DNA of 36,417 nucleotides from positions 1-36,417 of the IMG/VR virus record IMGVR_UViG_3300028800_000053; one strand, 5' to 3'. Positions within the stretch are counted from its first letter, which is position 1, and the number at the start of each line of letters is the position of its first letter. Shown one piece after another: positions 1 through 6,690 of the stretch. Under the pieces are notes generated by a model, which was not told where the DNA came from, searched no databases, and saw nothing but the letters and a program-made list of their open reading frames with translations. The translations under genes were made by a program, and so were the position numbers. The stretch comes from a virus.

Positions 1-127
1 CTAACCAAATTACCACAACAGGTTCTGGTCATCAAGTGGCCATAAGTCTACCCGCGGCTGTCACAGCTCCCGGATCGGTAACGGCAACGACCTCGTTAAG
101 CGCCACAACAACTGTGACAGGTGGAAC
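1..127. repeat. Terminal direct repeat, left copy
   Basis: These 127 bases are identical to 36291-36417. The repeat lies inside one open reading frame that stays in frame when the ends are joined, so it is best read as the assembly overlap of a circular (or circularly permuted) genome, not a biological repeat. A 127-base overlap is a common k-mer size in short-read assembly. Confidence 0.95.
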
Positions 128-515
128 CGGCGTTACAGCTACTACCGGTGATGTCACTTCAACAGCGGGTAATTTGGTCGCCTCGGCTGCAGGTAAAGGG
201 ATCTCGTTAAATGCAACTACAGCGTCCGGCGCAGCTTCCGGTCCAGTAGTGCTGAACGCACGCGCAGGCCAAGTGACATTTACAAGCGTATCTATTGCAG
301 CTGGTGCCGATCTGACCTTGACCATGACTAACTCCGCCATATCAAGCTCGTCCACTCAGTTGATCTATTCCTTAGCCGGCGCAACTTCCGGGTCTGCTCT
401 GTCGGTTAAATCGATTACTCCCGGGTCTGGCACCGTCGCTTGGGTTATCACAAACGGCACGGGCGCTACAACCACAACCGCAAATATTGCGATTACGTTC
501 CTGGTGGTCAACTAA
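1..515 (+). CDS. Receptor-binding/tail fibre-like protein, 3' part of a gene split by the window ends
   Basis: This is the 3' part of the gene that starts at 36002. Bases 1-2 finish a GCT codon whose first base is 36290, and the frame stays open to TAA at 513-515. The joined protein has 267 residues. This part is rich in Thr, Ala, Gly and Ser with short beta-strand-like repeats (TTSLSATTTVTGGTG, TSTAGNLVASAAGKG), as in trimeric phage fibre shafts, and ends in a compact hydrophobic beta segment. It resembles phage appendage proteins by composition and by the anchor of its paralogue at 537. The C-terminus differs from all four neighbours, which suggests a different ligand. A capsid decoration role is less likely. 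The exact function is inferred. Confidence 0.75.
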   Translation, partial: NQITTTGSGHQVAISLPAAVTAPGSVTATTSLSATTTVTGGTGVTATTGDVTSTAGNLVASAAGKGISLNATTASGAASGPVVLNARAGQVTFTSVSIAAGADLTLTMTNSAISSSSTQLIYSLAGATSGSALSVKSITPGSGTVAWVITNGTGATTTTANIAITFLVVN

Positions 516-536
516 TCAATAGGAGTTTAACAGACT

Positions 537-1220
537 ATGGTCAATTTTCCAACGCCCAACCTGTCCCTATATGGTTTCGGTCAGGCACCTAATCCCGCGA
601 ACGTTATATCAACAACCGGCGCGCCCTCGACCAACACAACCGAATTGCCCCTGGGGACATTGGCCGTCGATAATGCGGCCGCTGTTATTTATGCTCTGGT
701 GTCTCTCGCGGGCGGGACCGCCACATGGACATCTCTAGGAGGCGGAACATCGCAGGTCAGCACACTCACCGGAGACTCGGGCACAGCTACTCCCTTGGCG
801 GGCAACATCCAAATCGCCGGCGGTTCAGGTATTTCTACGTCGGCTTCAGGTCATGTTCTGACCGTAACCGCTTTGGGTGCTGGATTTACCTGGAACCAAG
901 TCAACAGCACGATACCGACCAATCCCGTACCCATGGCAATTGAGAACGGATACATCACAACTGACGGTTCCGTACGCGTGACGTTAAAATTACCCGCCAC
1001 AGCGCCTTTTGGGTCCACAATCAAAGTTTTAGGACGCGGCACAGCGGGATGGGAGGTCATCGCAAATACCGGACAAATTATTGAACTCCAGAGTAGCACG
1101 ACATCAGTAGCCGGGAACATACAATCAGGGCTCGGCACAGATAGCATCGAATTAGTTTGTACCGACAGCAACACGGTATGGACTGCCGCAGGTCCCGCAG
1201 GAAATATAACATTTGCTTAA
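537..1220 (+). CDS. Receptor-binding/tail fibre-like protein, anchor type 1
   Basis: The product has 227 residues, preceded by AGGAG about 10 bases from ATG. Residues 1-95 match the N-terminus of the protein starting at 36002 at 84 of 95 positions (MVNFPTPNL.LYGFGQAPNP), so this is a shared attachment module. Next comes a short GSGISTSASGH linker, then a beta-rich C-terminal domain with the pattern NGYITTDGSVRVTLKLPATAPFG...GRGTAGWEVIANTGQ...ELVCTDSNTVWTAAGPAGN. The same domain ends the next protein (1231), although the two N-termini are unrelated. The arrangement suggests modular exchange of binding domains. Assignment as a receptor-binding protein is by domain style and position after the tail genes on the circular map. 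Confidence 0.7.
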   Translation: MVNFPTPNLSLYGFGQAPNPANVISTTGAPSTNTTELPLGTLAVDNAAAVIYALVSLAGGTATWTSLGGGTSQVSTLTGDSGTATPLAGNIQIAGGSGISTSASGHVLTVTALGAGFTWNQVNSTIPTNPVPMAIENGYITTDGSVRVTLKLPATAPFGSTIKVLGRGTAGWEVIANTGQIIELQSSTTSVAGNIQSGLGTDSIELVCTDSNTVWTAAGPAGNITFA

Positions 1221-1230
1221 GGAGTAAATA

Positions 1231-1728
1231 ATGGCTACACAAAACGCAATCAATCTGAATGCCACCGGGATGACCGCATATGACGGTAACGGAACATTCT
1301 TCGGCAGAACAATAACCGCTGGTAACGCCGGTATCACAATCACAAATGGCAACGGAGTGTCCGGCAACCCGACTATCTCGGTAACCGGCGGCGGGGGTGT
1401 AGCCTGGACTGACGTAACTGGCGCAACACAAACGCTAGCTACAAACAACGGTTATGTAACTGATCACAGCACAACCGTTACTTATACCCTTCCAGCCTCT
1501 GCAAACCTCGGGGATGCAATCTATATCGTCGGAAAACTTGGACTTGCGACGGTTGCGCAGAACGCTAACCAGCAAATCCTCCTTTCTTCTTCTAGCTCTA
1601 CAGTAGGCGCTGGTGGCTCGATCACAGCAACTAACGTGGGTGATTGCATTACTCTTATATGCATAACCTCCGGAGCCTCAACGGTTTGGAGAGCAAACGA
1701 CGTCGTGGGTAACTGGACAATAGTTTGA
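1231..1728 (+). CDS. Receptor-binding/tail fibre-like protein, anchor type 2 (copy 1)
   Basis: The product has 165 residues, with AAGGAG seven bases before ATG. The N-terminus MATQNAINLNATGMTAYDG matches the starts of the next two proteins and defines the second anchor type. A short segment follows (AGNAGITITNGNGVSGNPTISVTGGGG), then the C-terminal domain shared with the protein at 537: NNGYVTDHSTTVTYTLPAS...GDAIYIVGK...LATVAQNANQQ...CITLICITSGASTVWRAN...GNWTIV. It is the shortest of the five, nearly only anchor plus knob. Likely a homotrimeric minor appendage, by analogy with small phage fibre proteins. Confidence 0.7.
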   Translation: MATQNAINLNATGMTAYDGNGTFFGRTITAGNAGITITNGNGVSGNPTISVTGGGGVAWTDVTGATQTLATNNGYVTDHSTTVTYTLPASANLGDAIYIVGKLGLATVAQNANQQILLSSSSSTVGAGGSITATNVGDCITLICITSGASTVWRANDVVGNWTIV

Positions 1729-1744
1729 CGGTAATTGGACATTA

Positions 1745-2452
1745 ATGGCCACAAATAATGCCATAAATCTGAAAGCATCCGGTATTGTCAGTTATGACGG
1801 TGCTGGTACTTTTTCTGGTTTGACAGACCCTTTGCCTGCCACCCACGGCGGTACCGCACAGAGTACCTATGCGTCTGGAGATATTCTATATGCTAGCGCC
1901 ACAAATACTCTTAGCAAATTAGCTAAAGGCACCGACACTCAGGTTTTGACGTTATCGGGCGGATTGCCTACTTGGGCTGCGGCGGGTGGTGGAGGGGGTG
2001 CAGGCACCACAGGATTTTTAGTGTACCCATCGGCTGATCTTACTGGCGTCACGGGAGATGGCACAGTTTATACGATACACTATGATACAAAATTGTATGA
2101 TCCCGGAACAAATTTCAGTTCTCAAACCACCTATACAGCGCCTTCAACTGGATTTTATGTTTTTTATGTCCAACTGACACAGAATGCTGACACTGACACA
2201 AATAGGCTGATTGTCAACTTGGTCACCACTTCCTTTACCTATAGATTGGTTTTCGGCCAATGGGCAATACAAGGACAAGTTGAGGGTATCAATTATTATG
2301 AGACTTACACCGCGTGTCAAACTGCGTCATTAACGGCAGGTAATACAGTTCAGGTTCAATACAGTGCGAATGGAGACGGCGCGGCTCAGAATAGCGTATT
2401 TGGGGGCAACGCACCTATTTTAACATCATTTTCAGGATATAAGGTGGCTTAA
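1745..2452 (+). CDS. Receptor-binding/tail fibre-like protein with C1q-like head (anchor type 2, copy 2)
   Basis: The product has 235 residues. The anchor MATNNAINLKASGIVSYDG is followed by a Gly/Thr/Ser linker (GGTAQSTYASGDILYASAT, QVLTLSGGLPTWAAAGGGGG) of the kind common between phage fibre domains. From about residue 95 the pattern GDGTVYTIHYDTKLYDPG, FTAP-like TYTAPSTGFYVFYVQL, LTAGNTVQVQYSANGDG and a terminal SFSGYKV is that of a C1q/TNF-like jelly-roll head, which is trimeric and often binds sugars or proteins. The ribosome site is weak (GGA), so translation may couple to the upstream gene, which stops 16 bases earlier. Confidence 0.72.
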   Translation: MATNNAINLKASGIVSYDGAGTFSGLTDPLPATHGGTAQSTYASGDILYASATNTLSKLAKGTDTQVLTLSGGLPTWAAAGGGGGAGTTGFLVYPSADLTGVTGDGTVYTIHYDTKLYDPGTNFSSQTTYTAPSTGFYVFYVQLTQNADTDTNRLIVNLVTTSFTYRLVFGQWAIQGQVEGINYYETYTACQTASLTAGNTVQVQYSANGDGAAQNSVFGGNAPILTSFSGYKVA

Positions 2453-3262
2453 ATGGCGACAAACAATGCAATCAACCTAACCGCGGCCGGGCTGGCTAAA
2501 TATGATGGTGCCGGAGCTTTTTCGGGAGTCACCGTTACGCAGCGCAATCTGCTGATCGGAGCGGCCTCAAACGGTATTACATCTGTTGCCCCTTCTGCTA
2601 CCTCCGGAGTTCCGGTTATATCTCAAGGCGCTTCTGCTGATCCAACCTTTGGCACTGCGGTTGTAGCGGGTGGTGGAACGGGCAACGCGACACAGGCAGC
2701 CTACAGTTTGGTTGCGGGCGGAACAACCACGACCGGAGCGTTTCAGGCCGTCGGCCCCGCGTCAACAGGCCAGGTATTGGCCAGCGGTGGAGCGAGCGCA
2801 CTACCCGCCTTTACAGCAACTCCTTCCGTAACTTCAATTACGTTAGGTGGCACAACTGCCCTGAATCAATATCGTGAGGGTACATTCACTCCTACAATAT
2901 TTGGCACCTCAGTTCCAGGTACCACCACTTATAGCGCACAAAGCGGTTCTTACACAAGAATTGGGAGATTAGTTTTTTTCACGCTAAACGTAGTATGGAC
3001 CAATGCCACAGGCACCGGCGTTATTCAGATAGGCGGGTTACCCTTCAATTTTGGTTCTGGTTTCAACGAGATGGTTTCATATGGAACGGGCATTTTAGTT
3101 GCGACTGCGACCGGATTGCGAGTTTATGGTCAGAGCGGAAATCAACAGATCGCCATTTACGGTTATATTGCTTCTACTGGCGCCAGCGTGAACAGTTCTC
3201 TAGCCGCAAATACCAACACATACATAGACTGCACGGGCTGTTATTTTACCGGGGATGCGTAA
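2453..3262 (+). CDS. Receptor-binding/tail fibre-like protein (anchor type 2, copy 3)
   Basis: The product has 269 residues and its ATG directly follows the TAA of the previous gene. The anchor MATNNAINLTAAGLAKYDG leads into an Ala/Gly/Ser-rich stalk with QVLASGGASALPAF, then a C-terminal domain beginning EGTFTPTIFGTS, YSAQSGSYTRIGRLVFFTLNV, GVIQIGGLPFNFGS. That pattern is widespread at the ends of phage fibre and lysogen-derived tail proteins. It is the last gene of the five-member array. The stalk also has AAYSLVAGGTTTTGAFQ, a spacer typical of repetitive appendages. Confidence 0.72.
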   Translation: MATNNAINLTAAGLAKYDGAGAFSGVTVTQRNLLIGAASNGITSVAPSATSGVPVISQGASADPTFGTAVVAGGGTGNATQAAYSLVAGGTTTTGAFQAVGPASTGQVLASGGASALPAFTATPSVTSITLGGTTALNQYREGTFTPTIFGTSVPGTTTYSAQSGSYTRIGRLVFFTLNVVWTNATGTGVIQIGGLPFNFGSGFNEMVSYGTGILVATATGLRVYGQSGNQQIAIYGYIASTGASVNSSLAANTNTYIDCTGCYFTGDA

Positions 3263-3314
3263 GTCATTTATTAGAAATAACTTGAGATAACGCAACAAAC
3301 ATTGTAGGTATCGA

Positions 3315-3446
3315 ATGTGTTTTGTGAAATTTTTTTTTGTTTCATGTGTCGTATTAGTCGTCACGGGATGTTCTCTTGTCTCCGATGTTTTGCCTGAGAG
3401 GTCAAAACCGTCAGACACATGTAGCGTCGGGCCCCACCGGCGATGA
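3315..3446 (+). CDS. Small lipoprotein, possible o-spanin (Rz1-like)
   Basis: A 43-codon gene in the gap after the fibre array. AGG lies six bases before ATG. The protein starts MCFVKFFFVSCVVLVVTGC, a positively charged then hydrophobic stretch ending in a clear lipobox (V-V-T-G-C, Cys19). The mature part is only about 25 residues, with Pro and Ser/Lys. Size, lipobox and a translationally coupled membrane peptide behind it fit an outer-membrane spanin subunit, but no partner i-spanin is certain. It could also be an exclusion lipoprotein. Composition alone cannot decide. The internal GTG at 3324 is a possible alternative start. Confidence 0.5.
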   Translation: MCFVKFFFVSCVVLVVTGCSLVSDVLPERSKPSDTCSVGPHRR

Positions 3447-3535
3447 GTGATTCGGCGTTGGTTACTCCTCCAGATGGTGAAAATCTACTCATGGGCCTCC
3501 TCGTCAGCGTCATCGTCATCTTTTCCGTAGTTTAA
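3443..3535 (+). CDS. Tiny membrane peptide, holin-like candidate
   Basis: The ATG overlaps the TGA of the lipoprotein gene (ATGA), implying translational coupling. The product has 30 residues, MSDSALVTPPDGENLL followed by one transmembrane segment (MGLLVSVIVIFSVV) at the very C-terminus. The last 51 bases are antisense to the end of the minus-strand gene at 3485, where they encode an Asp/Glu run. That overlap means the hydrophobic stretch could be a by-product of the acidic tail on the other strand, so confidence is limited. If real, it would be a pinholin-like or regulatory lysis peptide. Confidence 0.35.
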   Translation: MSDSALVTPPDGENLLMGLLVSVIVIFSVV

Positions 3536-3814
3536 ATTACTTTTCAAACACGGGTTGGTCGAACGCGGCAATATATGCGGGACCTCACATCGACATCCCC
3601 CCCTTAACGTCGGTTCGCATTTATTACAGTGAGCTCTGCCATCGATCATGAGAACAAAGCCATAACAGCTAGCACATATCAGCGTGTCAAGGCGCGGACA
3701 TGATATTTCGCCGTCCGCTAATGGAATAACGGCACATTGATGAAAAATGCAGCTCTGATAAATGATTTCTTCACATCCCGGGCAACGATTTCCATTGAAG
3801 TAAAAATCATTCAT
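3485..3814 (-). CDS. Cys-rich putative zinc-binding protein
   Basis: The product has 109 residues; GGGGGAG lies six bases before ATG. It has several CxxC-type pairs (RCPGCEEII, CASCYGFV, CNKCEPTLRGGCRC) spread over residues 8-75, as in treble-clef or zinc-ribbon proteins, and an acidic tail (GKDDDDADEEAHE). It is the most downstream gene of the replication-side minus operon, three bases from its neighbour. I do not recognise a specific family. Probably a small nucleic-acid- or protein-binding factor. Confidence 0.65.
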   Translation of the reverse strand: MNDFYFNGNRCPGCEEIIYQSCIFHQCAVIPLADGEISCPRLDTLICASCYGFVLMIDGRAHCNKCEPTLRGGCRCEVPHILPRSTNPCLKSNLNYGKDDDDADEEAHE

Positions 3815-3817
3815 CTA

Positions 3818-4141
3818 TCACTCCCCCTTCCGGATTACGATGCGTCGTTTCGGTTGACCCGGAAAGCAAAAGTCATTGTCGACATACGCATGTAACTCCT
3901 CCATCGTATTCAGCATTGACGCCTGATCACCAGTGTTGTAGAAAAAATACATACGCATGCACAGAGACATGATGTGATCTTCTACGCACCGGGATCGGTG
4001 ATTGACCAATGCGACGTTAACCTCGTGGGGCGTTGTCGCCGCACCGACATCGTGGATCATTTTCCATAGCTCCAATTCACGCTCGTTTCCTTCAACCGTG
4101 ATCGGCACCACCAGTGCAGCCACAAATATCAAAAACTTCAT
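3818..4141 (-). CDS. Exported small protein of unknown function
   Basis: The start at 4141 is chosen because it gives a good signal peptide (MKFLIFVAALVVPITVEG) and has GGAG seven bases upstream; the longer frame upstream begins at a TTG and adds a hydrophilic stretch. The mature protein has about 90 residues with cysteines at RCVED, SLCMRM and NDFCFPG, which could form disulfides in the periplasm. It ends in a basic RRIVIRKGE. No enzyme motif is visible. A role in the envelope (exclusion or lysis control) is possible but unsupported. Confidence 0.6.
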   Translation of the reverse strand: MKFLIFVAALVVPITVEGNERELELWKMIHDVGAATTPHEVNVALVNHRSRCVEDHIMSLCMRMYFFYNTGDQASMLNTMEELHAYVDNDFCFPGQPKRRIVIRKGE

Positions 4142-4246
4142 TAAACGCTCCAGGTTGCATTTTTTTGTTAGGTACGTATGTTGCCATTGAAAAGTTACGA
4201 TAAAGCAAGGAAGGCCATTTTCCGTTCGTTTTTGAGGCATCTCCAA

Positions 4247-4462
4247 TCATACACTCAACCCCGATCGGTTTCCGTAACTTTGTCCGGTCCACGTTGCCTT
4301 CAACGCGTCGCTGCTCCAGATCGGCTTTTTGCGTTTCGCACGATATTCCGCCTGAGCACACTCCCGACAAATATTACCCTTCATCGAAAAATGATGCACG
4401 GCAATTTTTGTCTCGCGGCATCTGGGACAATGTTTTGTCGCAAATTGAAAATCACAATCCAT
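4247..4462 (-). CDS. Small zinc-finger-like protein
   Basis: The product has 71 residues. The pattern HCPRCRETKIAVHHFSMKG followed by ICRECAQAEYRAKRKK (CxxC, 17 residues, CxxC) is the zinc-knuckle plus basic helix seen in many small phage proteins and at the N-terminus of some HNH endonucleases; the local HNH protein at 27327 begins in a similar way. No HNH core is present here, so it is a stand-alone binding module or a remnant. AGG lies seven bases before the start. About 100 bases without a gene separate it from the next minus-strand start at 4141. Confidence 0.65.
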   Translation of the reverse strand: MDCDFQFATKHCPRCRETKIAVHHFSMKGNICRECAQAEYRAKRKKPIWSSDALKATWTGQSYGNRSGLSV

Positions 4463-4465
4463 CGC

Positions 4466-5152
4466 TTAACCTATGCATTTATTTTCCCCCGCTCTGTAGA
4501 CAAATTGCTTGCTCGGGCGCAAGTCGGGCCCTTTGATTTCCATAATCATCCATTCCTGAAAACGGGATGTTATGGCTTCGTCCAGATTGCTAGACAGCAC
4601 GTCCAAATTTAAATTGGAGGTAATGATCGTAGGCAATCCGCTGGTATATCTATTATCAAAAATTTCAAAATATTGGCGCTTAATGCGATCCGATCGGGTC
4701 TCGCGCCCCAGGTCATCGATGAATAATAAATCCGCCTCGGCCAGAGTATTTAAAATTTGCATATCTCCGGCGTCCAACAGGTTCTTAAGCAGGAGCGAGT
4801 CAAGCCTGGGACTGGTATGATATACCGGCCAAAAACGGGCCCGCTGGGTAAGCATCATCTCCCAAATCAAGGCGAAAGCATAATGCGTCTTGCCGACACC
4901 CACAGGGCCGTGAATAAATATGCTCTGGGGATTTTTGGCCCATTCCATGCCATAATCAACGCATTCCGCCGGAACATTTTTACAGTTATCCAACCGCGCC
5001 GAACGGAATTTCGCAGGGCAAATTTTATTATGAAACATATTCATTCTGGTCCGATAAAGCCACTCTTCACTCATCTTTTCTTTCGGGGAGGGGCGGACTG
5101 GTGAATGACATATCGGGGGCACGATGTTTTTTGACGGGTTTTGATTCTTCAT
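4466..5152 (-). CDS. DnaC-like AAA+ helicase loader
   Basis: The product has 228 residues. Walker A GPVGVGKT is at 82-89, Walker B LLFIDD at 142-147, sensor-1 TSN at 178-180 and a probable arginine finger AITSRF near 197. This is the DnaC/IstB type of AAA+ ATPase. In such phages it loads the host replicative helicase at the origin, the role of lambda P or of DnaC. It lies directly downstream of the initiator gene, overlapping it by 86 bases if the start at 5152 (GGAG 12 bases upstream) is used. A shorter start at 5074 would overlap by only eight bases but has a poor ribosome site. No helicase gene was seen in the genome, so the host enzyme is the likely partner. Confidence 0.88.
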   Translation of the reverse strand: MKNQNPSKNIVPPICHSPVRPSPKEKMSEEWLYRTRMNMFHNKICPAKFRSARLDNCKNVPAECVDYGMEWAKNPQSIFIHGPVGVGKTHYAFALIWEMMLTQRARFWPVYHTSPRLDSLLLKNLLDAGDMQILNTLAEADLLFIDDLGRETRSDRIKRQYFEIFDNRYTSGLPTIITSNLNLDVLSSNLDEAITSRFQEWMIMEIKGPDLRPSKQFVYRAGENKCIG

Positions 5153-6083
5153 AACGTCTTTTTTCTCCGTGTTGGGTAGGTTTAGGTCTCAGGACAAATT
5201 GTCCCCATAACTGGGCAAACTTTTCGCGTAGTTTAGCGGGAGAACGGATATTCACGCACCAAAAATGATCCTTAAATGTCTTATCTATAATTATTTGTAT
5301 CTCTTCAGGTGTGTGACCGTCCAGCCGTATCATGCGGTCGAACTCACGCATCCATCCCCGTAAGTCCGCCGGAATCTTGAGTTTTGGGTTGAAAGATAAT
5401 GCCTGGACGAAATGTTTCACCAGACGCTGCACGTCCGGAGAAAATTCATCTTTGGGAGGTTTATCCGGTGGATGCCTCGGAGGCGAAGGTTTCTTCCCCG
5501 AATCATCAGCGCGATCCAACCGATGGGGACAAAAATGTCCCTTCGTAAACATTTTTTTATTCTCCTCGGAATTTTTATTAGAATTCGAAAAGGGGGCAGC
5601 GCGATCCGAAGCCGAAGGCGAGGTCTCGCGCGTTTCTTTTTCTTTCTTAAGAACTATACCTACTAAACGGTTTGTTCTTTCTTTAGTGTCCCCGTTTTGG
5701 GGAAGCGGTACCGCGTCCCCGTTTTGGGGAAGCGGACGAAATTTTTTAAATTTAGGGGTCTCTGACACAAAGTACTCAACCCCTCCAAATTTACCCGTTC
5801 TTTTCTGTTCGCGATGAACGTAGCCGGCTGCAATCGCTTCGTTGATCGTACGGTAAACTTTATTTCGACCCCAGTGACCTTCCAATTCTTTGATAAGTTG
5901 CGCCGCTCTAATTACCCAATCTCCGGAATTCGAGAGCAGTCGAATAATCAGCCAACGGCAATCCGGAGAAATCGAATGATCTCGAATGAGAGCGTTCGAA
6001 ATCATTGTGTATGGATTTTCGGCATCATGAGGACAACGGCGAAAAGTCGATTCGTCAGCATTTTTTCCGCGGGGATTTATCAT
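5067..6083 (-). CDS. Replication initiator with winged-helix domain (lambda O-like role)
   Basis: The product has 338 residues. ATG overlaps the upstream stop (ATGA) and follows GGGGGG. Residues 20-100 form a winged-helix domain (PYTMISNALIRDHSISPD, GRNKVYRTINEAIAAGYVHR). A middle region of low complexity carries the repeat PLPQNGD twice, and residues 215-300 form a helical C-terminal domain (LRGWMREFDRMIRLDGHTPEEI, KLREKFAQLWGQF) like those of phage initiator or DnaD-like proteins that bind the loader. The gene order initiator then loader, and inverted repeats inside the gene, mirror lambda O-P. Function is inferred from this architecture. Confidence 0.78.
   Translation of the reverse strand: MINPRGKNADESTFRRCPHDAENPYTMISNALIRDHSISPDCRWLIIRLLSNSGDWVIRAAQLIKELEGHWGRNKVYRTINEAIAAGYVHREQKRTGKFGGVEYFVSETPKFKKFRPLPQNGDAVPLPQNGDTKERTNRLVGIVLKKEKETRETSPSASDRAAPFSNSNKNSEENKKMFTKGHFCPHRLDRADDSGKKPSPPRHPPDKPPKDEFSPDVQRLVKHFVQALSFNPKLKIPADLRGWMREFDRMIRLDGHTPEEIQIIIDKTFKDHFWCVNIRSPAKLREKFAQLWGQFVLRPKPTQHGEKRRYEESKPVKKHRAPDMSFTSPPLPERKDE
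5688..5735. repeat. Putative origin iterons inside the initiator gene
   Basis: Two identical 21-base units (5688-5708 and 5715-5735) lie 27 bases apart. Each contains TCCCCGTTTTGGGGA, a five-base-pair inverted repeat around GTTTT; on the gene strand it reads TCCCCAAAACGGGGA. AT-rich stretches flank both sides (5640-5686, and 5740-5756 with a run of T and A). Lambda iterons, also inside the initiator gene, have the same plan of TCCC and GGGA arms around a CAAAACG-type core. Looser relatives are at 5525-5541 (GGGAC...GTCCC) and 5196-5208 (GGACAAATTGTCC). Confidence 0.6.
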
Positions 6084-6445
6084 ATTTCATCCCCCCGTAA
6101 ATTCTCGATTTCTTTTTTTGATGGGTTTGACAAATTATAAACCACTCCGGATAAGTTGTTTTCATTCGTAACATGACGTTCTATATACCCATATTCCATC
6201 GCCTCGTTTACAAGCTCCCGGATTCGGTCGCGACCAATACGACCCTGATAGTGTTTTAGTAACGCTTCGGTGGATATATCCTCCTCTCCGCAATGCGAAA
6301 GAAGGTACGAAAGTAATGCGATACATTCGGGCGACATTTTTTTATGACGCAGAAGCGCAATCGGAAGCATCGCATAGGGACATTCCCCGTCGCTCTCACA
6401 ACGGCGAAATTCGCTAGAATCAAGATTTTCTTTACGAGATTTCAT
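6080..6445 (-). CDS. Winged-helix protein, paralogue of the initiator N-terminus
   Basis: The product has 121 residues from the ATG at 6445, which has GGGAGG nine bases upstream; a longer frame reaches further but adds a Cys-rich tail without a ribosome site. It aligns with the first 100 residues of the next gene: FRRC-x-D-x-E-PYxM, ALxR, SPxC, LLSxxGxxxI, GRxxxxxxxNEAxxxGYxxR. It lacks the repeat region and the C-terminal domain. It is probably a duplicated origin-binding domain that could modulate initiation or repress the operon. Confidence 0.72.
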   Translation of the reverse strand: MKSRKENLDSSEFRRCESDGECPYAMLPIALLRHKKMSPECIALLSYLLSHCGEEDISTEALLKHYQGRIGRDRIRELVNEAMEYGYIERHVTNENNLSGVVYNLSNPSKKEIENLRGDEI

Positions 6446-6474
6446 CAGATTTTGCCTCCCATCAAAAAAAGCGC

Positions 6475-6503
6475 TTGAACAAAAACGTTGTGGCGTGCAT
6501 AAT
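6475..6503 (+). promoter_or_regulatory. Candidate sigma70 promoter (TTGAAC-17-CATAAT)
   Basis: The -35 hexamer TTGAAC is at 6475-6480 and the -10 hexamer CATAAT at 6498-6503, with a 17-base spacer. It points away from the replication operon, and a terminator follows 34 bases downstream. Confidence 0.45.
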
Positions 6504-6509
6504 GGAAAG

Positions 6510-6578
6510 CACACGCACACACGTGGTTTTTGTTTGGTGGTTGAAGAGTTTGCAGCTCCTCAACCACATTTTTATTTT
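6510..6578 (+). ncRNA. Candidate small RNA of about 69 nt
   Basis: This is the interval between the expected start site of the 6475 promoter and the end of the terminator. It has no convincing reading frame. The 5' part is CA-rich (cacacgcacacacgtgg) and the 3' part is the terminator hairpin. It does not overlap a gene on the other strand, but sits in the leader of the divergent replication operon. Speculative. Confidence 0.3.
6537..6578 (+). terminator. Rho-independent terminator
   Basis: Stem GTGGTTGA (6537-6544) pairs with TCAACCAC (6560-6567), extended inward by GAG/CTC after one mismatch, with a seven-base loop, and followed by ATTTTTATTTT. The T-run is on the plus strand only. No plus-strand gene lies just upstream, so it would end the short transcript described here. 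Confidence 0.6.
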
Positions 6579-6645
6579 GAGCCATAGTGCCTCATAAAAA
6601 AAGATTTGGTTGGGTTCGTGCTTTTCAGATTTTTTTCATCACCGC

Positions 6646-6674
6646 TTGACATAATTCCTGTCAGGGATTAAAGT
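6646..6674 (+). promoter_or_regulatory. Promoter with overlapping operator (TGACA-N7-TGTCA)
   Basis: TTGACA at 6646-6651, a 17-base spacer and TAAAGT at 6669-6674. The inverted repeat TGACA (6647-6651)...TGTCA (6659-6663) covers the -35 box and spacer. The same arms with six bases between them overlap the -35 of two other promoters, at 9817-9832 and 10447-10462. It probably serves the plus-strand genes from 6819. Confidence 0.6.
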
Positions 6675-6690
6675 TAGGTTATCTTTCTTG

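Noticed and set aside
1-3262. Diversity-generating retroelement in the receptor-binding array
   Set aside because: No reverse transcriptase gene and no template/variable repeat pair with A-specific differences; the repeats are ordinary diverged paralogues.
4178-4612. Plus-strand frame across the loader and zinc-finger genes
   Set aside because: Crosses two real minus-strand genes; composition is unnatural.
5332-5817. Plus-strand frame of 161 codons opposite the initiator
   Set aside because: It lies wholly antisense to the initiator and over its repeat region; Ser/Phe-rich and without a ribosome site.
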